Origin: Gammaproteobacteria bacterium
Lineage (GTDB): Bacteria; Pseudomonadota; Gammaproteobacteria; Pseudomonadales; Azotimanducaceae
Assembly (NCBI GenBank): GCA_030425195.1
Contig: JAUIAV010000007.1
Coordinates: 124,001-188,000, forward strand
Reading direction: 5' to 3'
Length of the DNA stretch: 64,000 nucleotides
Shown here piece by piece: positions 18,542 to 27,994 of this stretch. Both the position numbers and the translations under genes were made by a program. The notes below the pieces were generated by a model, which searched no databases, was not told where the DNA came from, and saw only the letters and a program-made list of their open reading frames with translations. Each line of letters opens with the position of its first letter. Position 1 is the stretch's first letter.

Positions 18542-19701
18542 AAACAGGGTTTCTGTCCGCTTTGCTGCTGCTGGTTCTGCTTCCCGGCGCCCGGATACAC
18601 GCAGACGTGGCGCCCGGCAGGCACGACGCCAACCCGGCAGAGCTTACGCACTGGCTCAGGGCACATCCGGAAGATTCCGACGCACGCTTCCTGCTCGCCA
18701 GACAGCTCGGCTGGACCGGGCAGTACGATGCCGCGCTGGCCGAGTATGAGGTGCTGCTCGACGCTGCCCCGGACAACGTCGACTACCTGCTCGGCAGAAG
18801 TCAGGTGCTCGTCTGGATGGGCCGCCCGCAGGAAGCCCTGCCGATCCTCTCCAGGGCGAGAACGCTGGCACCCGGCTACGAAGAGCTCTGGCGACTGGAG
18901 CTCAACGCTCGCATCGCCGCATCGGATCCCGACGCGGGCAGGCAGATCGTGGCCTTCGCCGATCAGGCACGCACCCGCTTTCCGGATGCAGAGTGGGCAC
19001 GATACGAGCCGCCCGGCAGGGCCAGGCTGGAAAGCGGTTTCATCTACGACAACCTGACCGACGGATACCGCAGCTGGAAAGAACTCTACGTCGGCGGCGA
19101 CTACCGGCTGAGCAACCGTCTGTCTCTGTTCGGCCAGGCCCGGGCCACGGAACGATTCGGTCAATCAGACGAGGAGCTGCGCGCCGGGGTCAGCCTTTCA
19201 GCCGGAGAACGCTGGCTGTTCACCTTCGATGGGAGCATCACGCCACAGGCTGAAGTACTGCCCGAGTGGAGCCTGAGCGGCCGGGCTGCCCGCACCCTGC
19301 CCCGGGGATTCGGCGTCGAGCTGGGCTGGCGGCACGCCGAGTACACGCTGTCCAGCCTGGATCTCATGACCGCCGCAGGCGAGTACTGGTTCCGCCGCTA
19401 CCGGGCCGGATACACGCTCTATGCCGCTTCCATCGACGGCGGGCCGCTGATCTACAGCCATCGCGGCCAGATCGATCGTTTCTACGGCGACGGCAGCCGT
19501 GTGAGCCTCATCGCTTCGAACGGCGAAGAGGTGGAGAGCATCGGCAGCGGCTTCTTCGTGGTCAACGAGGTGCAGACGCTGACGCTCACCGGACAGCACT
19601 GGCTCAACGGGCGCTGGGCGCTGACCTGGGAGCTCGGCCAGGCATGGACAACCCTCTACGACAAGCAGCGTTTACGTGCTGGATTCACTCGCCAGTTCTG
19701 A
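18538..19701 (+). CDS. TPR / YaiO-type outer-membrane beta-barrel protein
   Basis: A 387-residue exported protein. A signal peptide (about residues 1-23) is followed by TPR-like helical repeats (about 35-140: HWLRAHPEDSDARFLLARQ, AALAEYEVLLDAAPDNVDYL, QEALPILSRARTLAPGYEEL). A C-terminal barrel (about 160-387) with repeated amphipathic strands ends in Phe (AGFTRQF), a classic outer-membrane barrel end. This matches the YaiO family. TPR plus barrel is also the plan of PgaA, which exports poly-GlcNAc, so export of the glycosyltransferase product is a reasonable inference. It overlaps the gene before it by 4 bases and the one after by 26. Confidence 0.78.
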   Translation: MKTGFLSALLLLVLLPGARIHADVAPGRHDANPAELTHWLRAHPEDSDARFLLARQLGWTGQYDAALAEYEVLLDAAPDNVDYLLGRSQVLVWMGRPQEALPILSRARTLAPGYEELWRLELNARIAASDPDAGRQIVAFADQARTRFPDAEWARYEPPGRARLESGFIYDNLTDGYRSWKELYVGGDYRLSNRLSLFGQARATERFGQSDEELRAGVSLSAGERWLFTFDGSITPQAEVLPEWSLSGRAARTLPRGFGVELGWRHAEYTLSSLDLMTAAGEYWFRRYRAGYTLYAASIDGGPLIYSHRGQIDRFYGDGSRVSLIASNGEEVESIGSGFFVVNEVQTLTLTGQHWLNGRWALTWELGQAWTTLYDKQRLRAGFTRQF

Positions 19702-20740
19702 GCCCATCTTCCGCATTGCGCTGCTGAGCGGCCAGTTCGCCCTGCTGGCGACCGTGCTCCTCCTGGGCTACGCCTTCCTCCTGCGGGCATCGCTGACCCT
19801 CAGGAAGCACCGTCATGCAGCCTTCCTGAAAATCTGGCGCCCCGTGCTGGCCGAAGCGATCAACGGAACCGGCCTGGATCCGGCATCCCTGCCACCGCTC
19901 AAGCGGTGGAACCTGGAGTTCTTTCTCCACGAATGGAACGTCGCGCATGACTCCATCCGCGGCACCGGAGAGCAGCGGCTCAACGAGCTGGCGCGGGCAC
20001 TCGGCGTGGACAGACGGGCCTGGCGGATGCTGGATCGGCATCAGATCCGGCACAAGCTGATCGCCACCGCGACGCTCGGTCACCTCGGCGAAGCGCGCGC
20101 GTGGGATCGGATCGCCGGACTGCTGGACGCAGGGAATTCGCTGCTGTCCCTGCTGGCGGCGAGCGCCCTGGTACAGATCGATGCAAAGCGGGCCCTGCCG
20201 CTGGTGATCCCGCACATGACGGACCGGGAGGAATGGCCGCCGGCCCGGGTTGCCACCATCCTCCGCCGGGCCGGTCCGGATGCGGTCTCGGAACCGCTGG
20301 CGGCGGCCATTCTGGCGGCCACGCCCGAAAAGGCGAACCGCCTGCTGCGCTACCTCGACACCTGCCATCTCGCCGTCGCCGACGAGCTGACCCATCGGCT
20401 GCTCAAGTACTCGGACGACGACTACATCATCACGGCACTCCTGCGGAAGCTGGACGATCCGCGGGAGCTGCCCATCGTCCGCCGGCTGATCGGGCACAGC
20501 CGCTGGCACATCCGGATGCTGGCCGCCGTCGCGCTCGGTCGCGTTGGCGAGCCGGAAGACGATGCGGCGCTGATCAATCTGCTGTCCGACGAGGCCTGGT
20601 GGGTGCGCTACCGGGCAGCACAGACCCTGGCGAACCTGCCGTTCATGACGGTTGAGCGTCTGCGCAGCGTGCAGGCCGCTCAGGCAGACCGTTATGCACG
20701 TGACATTCTGGATCAGGTCATCGCGGAAGAGACGCTCTGA
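19676..20740 (+). CDS. Membrane-anchored HEAT-repeat protein
   Basis: A 354-residue protein starting at a GTG inside the end of the previous gene. Residues 12-36 form one membrane helix. From about 110 onward it consists of HEAT-like helical pairs (ATATLGHLGEARAWDRIAGL, RMLAAVALGRVGEPEDDAAL, WWVRYRAAQTLANLPFMTVE). Such repeats are usually protein-binding. Its stop overlaps the glycosyltransferase start (TGATG at 20738-20742), so it is probably a partner or regulator of that enzyme. Confidence 0.78.
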   Translation: MLDSLASSEPIFRIALLSGQFALLATVLLLGYAFLLRASLTLRKHRHAAFLKIWRPVLAEAINGTGLDPASLPPLKRWNLEFFLHEWNVAHDSIRGTGEQRLNELARALGVDRRAWRMLDRHQIRHKLIATATLGHLGEARAWDRIAGLLDAGNSLLSLLAASALVQIDAKRALPLVIPHMTDREEWPPARVATILRRAGPDAVSEPLAAAILAATPEKANRLLRYLDTCHLAVADELTHRLLKYSDDDYIITALLRKLDDPRELPIVRRLIGHSRWHIRMLAAVALGRVGEPEDDAALINLLSDEAWWVRYRAAQTLANLPFMTVERLRSVQAAQADRYARDILDQVIAEETL

Positions 20741-22182
20741 TGAGCATGGAGCAGGTCATTGACGTCGCGCAGTGGGTTTTTCTCGGCTATTTCGTCTTTC
20801 TGAACCTCGGCTACATGGCGTTGAACGTGATCGCCATGAGCAGCCTTCGACGCTATATGGAAGCCCGTGGCGTGGACAGTCTGCCGAGTGTGTATGCGAA
20901 CTTCGAGCTGCCAACCAGCATTCTCGTGCCGGCCTACAACGAGGAAGCGACCATCGCCACCTCGATCCGGGCCATGCTGCAGCTCAAGTATCCCGAGTTC
21001 GAGGTGGTGGTAATCAACGATGGTTCGAGCGATCGGACCCTGGACCGGCTCATCGAAGAGTTCGACCTCATAGCTTTCCCGGAAGCCTATCGTATCCGCC
21101 TCGAGACCAGACCGGTGGGTGCCGTCTACCGTTCACGCGTGCACCCGAATCTCCGCGTCATCGACAAGGCGAACGGCGGCAAGGCCGACGCGCTCAACGC
21201 CGGAATCAACGCCGCCCGCTTTCCCCTGTACTGCTGCGTCGATGCCGATTCGGTTCTGCAGCCGGACAGCCTGCAGCGCATCGTTCAACCGTTTCTGGAC
21301 GATCCGAATACCGTGGCCTGCGGCGGCACCGTGCGGATCGCGAACGGCTGCCGGGTCAGCGACGGATTCATGGAGAAGATCGCCCTGCCGCGAAACCCGC
21401 TGGCGCTTCTGCAGGTGGTGGAATATCTGCGTGCCTTTCTGTTCGGCCGTCTCGGCTGGTCGCCGATCAACGCCCTGCTCATCATCTCCGGCGCGTTCGG
21501 CCTGTTCCGGAAGGAAACGGTCATCTCCGCCGGCGGCTACAGGACCGACACGGTGGGCGAGGACATGGAACTGGTGGTGCGCATCCACCGGCTGCTGCGC
21601 AAGGAAAAGCGGCCATACCGCATCACTTTCGTACCCGATCCCATCTGCTGGACGGAAGTGCCGGAAGACCTGAAAACGTTGAAAAATCAGCGTCAACGCT
21701 GGCAGCGTGGCCTTGCAGAGAGTCTGATGATGAACTTCCGGATGCTGTTCAATCCACGCGGCGGTTGGGTCAGCTGGTTCGCCTTCCCCTTCATGTTTCT
21801 CTTCGAGTTCCTCGGCCCTCTGGTGGAGGTGAGCGGCTACGTCTTCTTCATCATTGCTTTTCTGCTCGGCTGGATATCCATGGAGGCCTACCTTGCCTTC
21901 ATGTTCGTCGCCGTCGGTCTCGGCGTTCTGCTCTCGACCAGCGCGCTGCTGCTCGAGGAGCTTTCGTTCCACATCTATCCCCGGGCGCGGCACATGGCGG
22001 CACTTTTCTGCACCGCCATCCTCGAGAACTTCGGCTACCGGCAGCTGAACTCCGTGTTCCGGCTGGTCGGACTCGTCCGCTGGACGTTCCGCAGAAAAGG
22101 CCGCTGGGGTGACATGCAGCGAACGGCCCGATGGTCGGCCTCGGCGCCGGATCGGAGCGGCTCAGGAATCACACCGCCCTGA
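20740..22182 (+). CDS. Processive family 2 glycosyltransferase
   Basis: An integral-membrane GT2 enzyme that should polymerise or extend a polysaccharide from a nucleotide sugar. One N-terminal helix (about 10-33) is followed by the catalytic domain: VPAYNEEATI, VVVINDGSSD (~90), DADS (~168), GED (~272) and QRQRW (~317), the full motif set of processive synthases such as PgaC, HasA and BcsA. Then come about four helices (345-440). The 480-residue length is in range. The C-terminal ~35 residues are basic and probably cytoplasmic. No PilZ domain or PgaD-like partner is adjacent, so the product cannot be named. Confidence 0.88.
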   Translation: MSMEQVIDVAQWVFLGYFVFLNLGYMALNVIAMSSLRRYMEARGVDSLPSVYANFELPTSILVPAYNEEATIATSIRAMLQLKYPEFEVVVINDGSSDRTLDRLIEEFDLIAFPEAYRIRLETRPVGAVYRSRVHPNLRVIDKANGGKADALNAGINAARFPLYCCVDADSVLQPDSLQRIVQPFLDDPNTVACGGTVRIANGCRVSDGFMEKIALPRNPLALLQVVEYLRAFLFGRLGWSPINALLIISGAFGLFRKETVISAGGYRTDTVGEDMELVVRIHRLLRKEKRPYRITFVPDPICWTEVPEDLKTLKNQRQRWQRGLAESLMMNFRMLFNPRGGWVSWFAFPFMFLFEFLGPLVEVSGYVFFIIAFLLGWISMEAYLAFMFVAVGLGVLLSTSALLLEELSFHIYPRARHMAALFCTAILENFGYRQLNSVFRLVGLVRWTFRRKGRWGDMQRTARWSASAPDRSGSGITPP

Positions 22183-22268
22183 ACCCGGATTCACATCCCA
22201 TCAGAAGGTCAAGTTCAGCCGGTTTCTGTCGATTCAGAGGGTGTGGTACTGCATCAGGAAGGAACTCA

Positions 22269-23654
22269 GTGACACCAACACTCAAATCCGGGCGCTATCG
22301 GTCCGGTCCAGGCCTTCTCAGGAACGGGGTCTTCGCCGTTCTGGCGGTTTTCTGCGCAGCCTGCGGCGGCGGCGACAGATATCAGACCTTCGATCCGGAC
22401 TCGCCTTTCTTCGGTGCCGACGAGACGACGGACAACGCGGCCGTCTTCAACAATCCGGAGCTGCTGGATCCGCGCGTCAGCTACACCGAAGAGATCATCG
22501 ACGTCGAACCCACGGTCTCCGGAAGCGCCGCCATCGATGCCGGCAGCGCCCCCCAGAAACGCCTTGCCCCGGTCTCTGACGGCGATGGTGGATTCTCGGT
22601 CCAGGCCGTGGAAAACATCGAGCTGACACTCGTCGCCGAGGTAGCACCTCCCGAGGTCGATGGGGATGCGCTGCAGGCCACCTCGATCTCGCTCGGCCCG
22701 GGTAACTGGGGCGTGGTGAGCTACAACATGCGCGGCTCTGGGCGCAGAGGCGCCATCGACTGGATCAACAATCTGCGCGCACGACGGCCGCGCGTGCACT
22801 CTCAGGTGGTCTTCGATGATACGGATGTGAACTCGGTCTCCATCCTCGACAATGCCGTCTACGCAGCGTCCGCCACAGACGATCCGGCGGTCGCGTTTCC
22901 CGCTGTGCTCGACCGCCTGCCGCTGCGCAATAACCGTTTCAGCCTCTCTGACTATCGTCGAGTACCGCTCGTCAGCTTCGCGGCAACCAGTGTGTTCGGC
23001 GTCGGAGATGTCCTTTACACCACGTCCGGCAGCGCGGGTGAAGTCAGCGCTTTCACGAGCTGGACGATGAGCGAACTGGGTTCCTACCCGCTGCACGATG
23101 CACGCTGGGCCGCACGCGATGCGGTGGGTGGTCGGATCGTCGTCGTTCAGGGCACGCCCGGACAACTCGCCGTCTTCGAAGAAGGTGAGTTCCCGGGCGG
23201 TTCCATGAACCTGCTCGGCACTTTCCCCTTCCCGGGTGCGGACATTCCCGAGTCAAAAAGCACGGTGGAAGTCGAAGGGGCGCATGCCTTCGTGGCTGCC
23301 GGCAGTGCCGGCGTACAGGTGCTCTGCCTGGATACCGGTGAGGTGGTCGCTACCGTGCCACGCCCGGATCCGGCCTCAGTGGGCCTCGATTCCTCCGTGG
23401 TGGTTACCAACGCCGTATCCGTGGACGACGATCTGATGTTCATCTCCAACGGCGAAGCCGGCGTCTACGTGGCGGCCGCCGAGAACGACTTCAGGGACTA
23501 TGGCTGTGGCGAAAGTCCCGAAATCACTCTGCTGGGTCAACTGCAGTTCGGCGATCTGGAGTCCGTCAATCACGTCGTTTACGAACGCGGATACCTGTTC
23601 GTGGCTGCCGGTCTTGGCGGCGTGAAGATCGTGGAAGTGGCGGTCGACGACTGA
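22269..23654 (+). CDS. Lipoprotein with beta-propeller-like repeats
   Basis: A 461-residue predicted lipoprotein. The GTG at 22269 is chosen because AAGGA lies 5 bases before it and the signal sequence follows directly (LLRNGVFAVLAVFCAAC, with Cys-Gly-Gly-Gly after the lipobox). The body has repeated strand motifs of the LVIVD/propeller type: AHAFVAAGSAGVQVLCLDTG, DDLMFISNGEAGVYVAAAE, GYLFVAAGLGGVKIVEVAVD. It lies about 85 bases after the glycosyltransferase, so it may share the transcript. The function is unknown; a surface or periplasmic binding scaffold is plausible. Confidence 0.7.
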   Translation: MTPTLKSGRYRSGPGLLRNGVFAVLAVFCAACGGGDRYQTFDPDSPFFGADETTDNAAVFNNPELLDPRVSYTEEIIDVEPTVSGSAAIDAGSAPQKRLAPVSDGDGGFSVQAVENIELTLVAEVAPPEVDGDALQATSISLGPGNWGVVSYNMRGSGRRGAIDWINNLRARRPRVHSQVVFDDTDVNSVSILDNAVYAASATDDPAVAFPAVLDRLPLRNNRFSLSDYRRVPLVSFAATSVFGVGDVLYTTSGSAGEVSAFTSWTMSELGSYPLHDARWAARDAVGGRIVVVQGTPGQLAVFEEGEFPGGSMNLLGTFPFPGADIPESKSTVEVEGAHAFVAAGSAGVQVLCLDTGEVVATVPRPDPASVGLDSSVVVTNAVSVDDDLMFISNGEAGVYVAAAENDFRDYGCGESPEITLLGQLQFGDLESVNHVVYERGYLFVAAGLGGVKIVEVAVDD

Positions 23655-23678
23655 TCTCGAGAGCGGATTCAGCGGGCC

Positions 23679-25211
23679 TCAATGGAGGCTCGCATACTCC
23701 ACCACCTGCGCCTTACCGTGCTGCTTCGCATACTTGAGGGCTTCGTCGGCTGCCTCGATCAGCTCGGTGCCGCTGAAATCGGAATCCGCATCGAAGGTTG
23801 CGAGGCCGATGGAGATGAAGAGCTCCACCTCGTTGCCGTTCACCTCGTGGCGCGTGGTGTTGAAGGCTTTGAGAATACGGTCGCAGACGATGCGCGCATT
23901 CTCGGCCGTCTCACCGCCAAGCAGAAGCACGAACTCGTCTCCGCCGAAACGTGCCAGCGCATCGTTCTCCCGGATCTGAGCGGTCAGCAGGCGCGCCGTG
24001 CTGCGGAGGATCTCGTCCCCCGCGCTGTGGCTGTAGGTATCGTTCACGGCCTTGAATCCATCCAGGTCCATGAACGCCAGGCTGAGAGGGAAGCCCAGCT
24101 TCCGGGCCCGGATCACCCACTCAGAGAGCTGCTTCTCCATGTAGTCACGGTTCTTGAGCCCGGTGAGCCGGTCCGTGAAATTCTCCTGCTCGAGCGTCTG
24201 GGCTTTGTTCCCCAGCGTGTCGATTTCCTGCTGCAGGGCCGAGATCTCGCGGCGGGCATTCAGACTCACGTCCGTCAGCAGCTTGCGGGCGCGATCGAGT
24301 ATGTCTGCGGCGATTTCCACATCCATGATGTCCATGCCGAACTGGCTCTCGATGTCCGGGATGCGGAGTTCCACTTTCTGGAGCACTTCGAGTGTGGCCT
24401 GCTCATCCAGGCCGAGCTTGTCCTGCATCATCACACCGAGTGCGGCGATACCGGCTTCACCCGGATCATTGAGCAGAATCTCCGAGAACCGGCTGGCCAC
24501 GCTAACGGTGTTGACAAACTGGGCCACGTCATCCTCGAGTTCGGCACCTTCCGGTTCGTGACTGCAGCGGACCGCCTGACAGATGATGTCCGGCAGTTCC
24601 CACCGCTCGAGCAGCCAGGCACCAATCCAGGCATGGTCGACGCCCAGTACCTCGATCTCGTGACGGGTGAGCACCGCGTGTATGTGTCCGTTTTCCAGGT
24701 CCCGATACTGATCGGGCATCAGCTTGTCGAGCACCTGCAGACCGATGTCCTGCAGCAGACCGCCGAGGAAGAGCTCCTCGATGTTCTCAGCACCCAGAGC
24801 AGCTCCGATCTCGCGGGCGCCGATGGCGGTGAGCAGCGAACGCTGCCAGTAGCGGACCAGATCAATACCGCCGCCTTCCTGCTTCCGCAGCGAACTCACC
24901 AGTGAGAAGCTCAGCGCCAGCGTCATGGCAGCCGCCTGTCCGAGGGTGAGCAGGGCCTGTGCGAGGTTGGTGACCTCACGGCGCCGGGCATACATGGCCG
25001 AGTTGGCGGTTTTCAGGATCTTGGCAACCAGCGCCGGATCCTTCGCCAGCGTGTCCATGAGCTCCTTGATGTCCGACTCCGGATCCCGGAGCAGCTCTAT
25101 GATCCGCGTGACGATGTCGGGCGGACTCGGGAGATCATCCATCTCTTCGAGCTGCGCCAGGAGGTTGTTGAGGGATTCTTCGGTCGCGCTGGTGTCAGCA
25201 GGTAGTTGCAT
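23679..25211 (-). CDS. HDOD - GGDEF signalling protein
   Basis: A 510-residue cytoplasmic protein. Residues of about 25-230 form an HDOD domain (LPSPPDIVTRIIELLRDPES, LVAKILKTANSAMYARRREV, LGGLLQDIGLQVLDKL). A helical linker/coiled coil (about 300-340) leads to a GGDEF domain with intact ARFGGDEFVLL near residue 422 and the LTGLKNRDYMEKQL opening. The intact motif predicts diguanylate cyclase activity. No RxxD inhibitory site is obvious before the motif. It converges on the polysaccharide-type locus, and c-di-GMP control of that locus is an inference from position. Confidence 0.9.
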   Translation of the reverse strand: MQLPADTSATEESLNNLLAQLEEMDDLPSPPDIVTRIIELLRDPESDIKELMDTLAKDPALVAKILKTANSAMYARRREVTNLAQALLTLGQAAAMTLALSFSLVSSLRKQEGGGIDLVRYWQRSLLTAIGAREIGAALGAENIEELFLGGLLQDIGLQVLDKLMPDQYRDLENGHIHAVLTRHEIEVLGVDHAWIGAWLLERWELPDIICQAVRCSHEPEGAELEDDVAQFVNTVSVASRFSEILLNDPGEAGIAALGVMMQDKLGLDEQATLEVLQKVELRIPDIESQFGMDIMDVEIAADILDRARKLLTDVSLNARREISALQQEIDTLGNKAQTLEQENFTDRLTGLKNRDYMEKQLSEWVIRARKLGFPLSLAFMDLDGFKAVNDTYSHSAGDEILRSTARLLTAQIRENDALARFGGDEFVLLLGGETAENARIVCDRILKAFNTTRHEVNGNEVELFISIGLATFDADSDFSGTELIEAADEALKYAKQHGKAQVVEYASLH

Positions 25212-25445
25212 CCGTGCAGTCCGCCTTCTTATCGGGTTCTCTCATACCTCCGCTATCGGCAGAGCTGGAGTTTCCTCCAGCGCCGATATGTGACGGAGTT
25301 CACACTGCGGCGTTCGAAACGCCGGATACGGAGTCATCGAACGCACGGACCCAGATATCGGCAGCCGGGAAAGAATCTTGAGCGGTGACCCCGAGGTGCT
25401 GCCCGAGGGTTATGATGACTCCCGCGCCACTGAGGGAGATTCCAG

Positions 25446-26159
25446 ATGACCCGACCCACGCCAAGCGATGACGTGAAGATGATGTTTCTCATACAGCGGA
25501 AGCCGGACGCTTCCCGGGAGGAACTGATCGCCCACTGGTTTGCCAACCACATGCCCGAAGTGATCGAGCGGCAGCAGCTTCAGGCGGGCGCCGGAAAACC
25601 GGGGGCCAGCCGCTACCTTGCCACCGTGTTCGACGAGAGCCCGGACCGGTGGGACGGCGTCGCCCAGCTCTGGTTCGGGAAGGCACTGCCGAGGCCCGAC
25701 GAGCCCTTCGGCACCCGGCCGACGGATTCCTTCCAGGAACGGGCTGAACCTTACCTGCCCTGGGCCACGCGGGAGTATGTCGTCATTCCCGGCGAGCTGC
25801 CCGTGGCGCCGCTCACTCTCAACGCACCCTTTCCCACCAGCCGGTCCGGTTTTCTGAAGATCACCTTTCTGGTGAAACCCCGCCCGGATGCAGATCTCGA
25901 TGCGCTCTACGATCACTGGCTCGACGTGCATCTGCCGGCCGTGGTGGAGGCGATGCAGAGCACGGGCGGCTTCCGGTATGTGGTGAGTCACAGCCTGGAT
26001 CCGGAAAACGAACCCTATGCCGGCATGGCGGAACTGTATTTCCCCGATGAGGCGGCCTGGCAGGCTTTCGGCGGAAAGCTGTCGGACGACGGCATCGGCG
26101 CCTACATCGAGAAACTGGAGCTGTACACCAGCCACACGGAGTTCATCGGCATCCCCTGA
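25446..26159 (+). CDS. Tandem EthD-domain protein
   Basis: A 237-residue soluble protein of two related ferredoxin-like halves: MMFLIQRKPDASREELIAHW (about 12-31) and LKITFLVKPRPDADLDALYD (about 136-155), each followed by a H-x-P motif (NHMPEVIE, VHLPAVVE). This is the EthD/dimeric alpha-beta barrel fold, here as an internal duplication. EthD proteins accompany oxidative degradation pathways, but the reaction is usually unknown. A GGGAG motif precedes the ATG. Confidence 0.8.
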   Translation: MTRPTPSDDVKMMFLIQRKPDASREELIAHWFANHMPEVIERQQLQAGAGKPGASRYLATVFDESPDRWDGVAQLWFGKALPRPDEPFGTRPTDSFQERAEPYLPWATREYVVIPGELPVAPLTLNAPFPTSRSGFLKITFLVKPRPDADLDALYDHWLDVHLPAVVEAMQSTGGFRYVVSHSLDPENEPYAGMAELYFPDEAAWQAFGGKLSDDGIGAYIEKLELYTSHTEFIGIP

Positions 26160-26228
26160 TCGGCCATGCCGGTGGCCAGCACCCATCGCCCCGCGTAGAG
26201 TATCCGCAACATCCGGTGGAGAGATGCC

Positions 26229-26645
26229 TTGACTGCCTTTCAGCTCAGAAGCAGAAGCGGATGGCGGGGCCTTAGCACCCTGCTCGTTCTCGTTCTCGTA
26301 TCCGCCTGCTCGGATCCGGCCGGACAGAGCGCTTCAGACTCAGCGTCACCGGCGCTGCCCGCTGAAGACAGCATCCCCGGCGGCGCTGTCACACCCGGCG
26401 GTCTTTCGGCGGAGCAGATGGCGCAATGGAGCAGGAACTGTGCGCTGTGCCACGTCCGCGGCGAAGGCGGTGCCCCGGTGCTCGGCGATCGGGACAACTG
26501 GGACGCGCGATGGGATCAGGGCGAGGAACTGCTGCTCGCACACACGGTGGAAGGTCTGAACAACATGCCGCCTCTCGGCTACTGCATGGACTGCGAAGCC
26601 GACGACTTCAGGGCCCTGATCAAATTCATGGGAGGCCGGCGATGA
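26229..26645 (+). CDS. Cytochrome c-type lipoprotein
   Basis: A 138-residue protein starting at TTG with GGAGAG spaced in front; the only nearby ATG is followed at once by a stop. The lipobox is LVSAC near residue 27. One haem c site, CALCH (about 71-75), and a likely axial Met in NNMPPLGYC. An extra Cys pair (CMDC) lies near the end, where class I cytochromes of the c5 type also have one. It overlaps the following oxidase gene by 4 bases (ATGA) and is the obvious electron acceptor for it. Confidence 0.85.
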   Translation: MTAFQLRSRSGWRGLSTLLVLVLVSACSDPAGQSASDSASPALPAEDSIPGGAVTPGGLSAEQMAQWSRNCALCHVRGEGGAPVLGDRDNWDARWDQGEELLLAHTVEGLNNMPPLGYCMDCEADDFRALIKFMGGRR

Positions 26646-27994
26646 TCACGAGACGCAGTCTTCTGGCCGGCAGTGCGCTGGCCGTCCTGTTCGGTGCGAG
26701 CGGATCCGCGGGCGCGCAGACAGGCAGCCTTCCCTGGCGGAACTGGTCCGGCAGGCTGCTCGCGCATCCCGCCGGCCGATTCGCGCCGGCCACCGAGAGC
26801 GAACTCATCGACTGGATCCGGTCGAGCTCAGGACCCATGCGCCCGGTAGGCGCAGGACACTCGTTCACACCCCTGGTTCCCACGGACGGGCATCTGCTCG
26901 TCCTCGATCGGATGAACGGGTTGATCGATCATGACCCGGCAACCCTGCAGGCATCTTTCGGTGCGGGAACCCGTCTTTCGAGCCTGGGCCCCGCGCTCGA
27001 GGCCGTAGGTCAGGGACCTCTGATTCTCCCCGACATCGACCGGCAGACCCTGGCGGGTGCCATCTCCACCGGCACCCATGGCACCGGGCTCGACCTGCAT
27101 TCACTCTCAGGGAACGTCACCGGCCTGCGCATGGTGACGGCGGCAGGGGACGCACTCTCCATCACCGAAGCATCCGATCCGGATCTGTTCAGAGCCGCCT
27201 GCGTCAGCGTGGGCGCGCTCGGCATTCTGACCGAGATCAGGCTCCAGAACCGAACGGCCTACCGTCTCAAAGCGCGCAACTGGGCCGCACCCATCGACGA
27301 GGTCCTGGAGAATTTCGAAACGTCCGCCGCCAGCCATCGCCACTTCGAGATGTTTCCGCTGACCCATTCAGACTATGCGCTCGTCCTCGCCATCGACGAA
27401 ACGGACGAACCCATCGACAACCCGCCGTTGTCCCCGGAGGAGGAAGCCGCATTCGGTGAAGCGATGCGGGCCTGGATGGACATCCCGCCCGGCGACCGGC
27501 GGCCGCTGATCAATGGCCTGGCGGAGCAGATCGAACCCTCCGTCACCATCGACGCCTCCTACCGCATCCTCTCCAATGTCCGCAGCAACCGGTTCAATGA
27601 GATGGAGTACGCGGTGCCGCGGGAAGTCGGCGCAGAGTGCGTCCGGGAGGTGCTCGACACCATTGCCAGAGAAAACATCGACGTGGTCTTTCCGCTCGAA
27701 TACCGCTACGTGAGGGGCGACGACCTCTGGCTGTCCATGGACGAAGGCGGCGATCGGGCCGCCATATCCGTGCACCGAACCGCGGACCAGGACTACCGTC
27801 CGCTCTTCGACGCCGTGGAGCCCATTTTCTGGAAGTACGGCGGCCGGCCGCACTGGGGCAAGGTGCACAGCCTCGGACACAGTGAGCTGACCCGGCTGTA
27901 CCCGAAATTCGAAGCGTTCCGCGCCATTCGCGCCGAACTCGATCCACAGGGCCGGCTGCTGAACGACCACCTGAAGAAGCTGTTCGGCGTATGA
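26642..27994 (+). CDS. Tat-exported FAD-dependent sugar-1,4-lactone oxidase family protein
   Basis: A 450-residue oxidoreductase of the L-gulonolactone / D-arabinono-1,4-lactone oxidase family. The twin-arginine signal is TRRSLLAGSALAVLFG (cleavage near residue 25). The FAD-binding p-cresol-methylhydroxylase-type domain (about 45-215) has MRPVGAGHSFTPLVPTDG and GAISTGTHGTGLDLHSLSGN. The C-terminal ALO domain ends with PHWGKVHSLGHSELTRLYPK, the family signature HWGK. Coupling to a cytochrome c gene suggests it acts as a dehydrogenase in the periplasm rather than reducing oxygen. The substrate is unknown. Confidence 0.87.
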   Translation: MITRRSLLAGSALAVLFGASGSAGAQTGSLPWRNWSGRLLAHPAGRFAPATESELIDWIRSSSGPMRPVGAGHSFTPLVPTDGHLLVLDRMNGLIDHDPATLQASFGAGTRLSSLGPALEAVGQGPLILPDIDRQTLAGAISTGTHGTGLDLHSLSGNVTGLRMVTAAGDALSITEASDPDLFRAACVSVGALGILTEIRLQNRTAYRLKARNWAAPIDEVLENFETSAASHRHFEMFPLTHSDYALVLAIDETDEPIDNPPLSPEEEAAFGEAMRAWMDIPPGDRRPLINGLAEQIEPSVTIDASYRILSNVRSNRFNEMEYAVPREVGAECVREVLDTIARENIDVVFPLEYRYVRGDDLWLSMDEGGDRAAISVHRTADQDYRPLFDAVEPIFWKYGGRPHWGKVHSLGHSELTRLYPKFEAFRAIRAELDPQGRLLNDHLKKLFGV

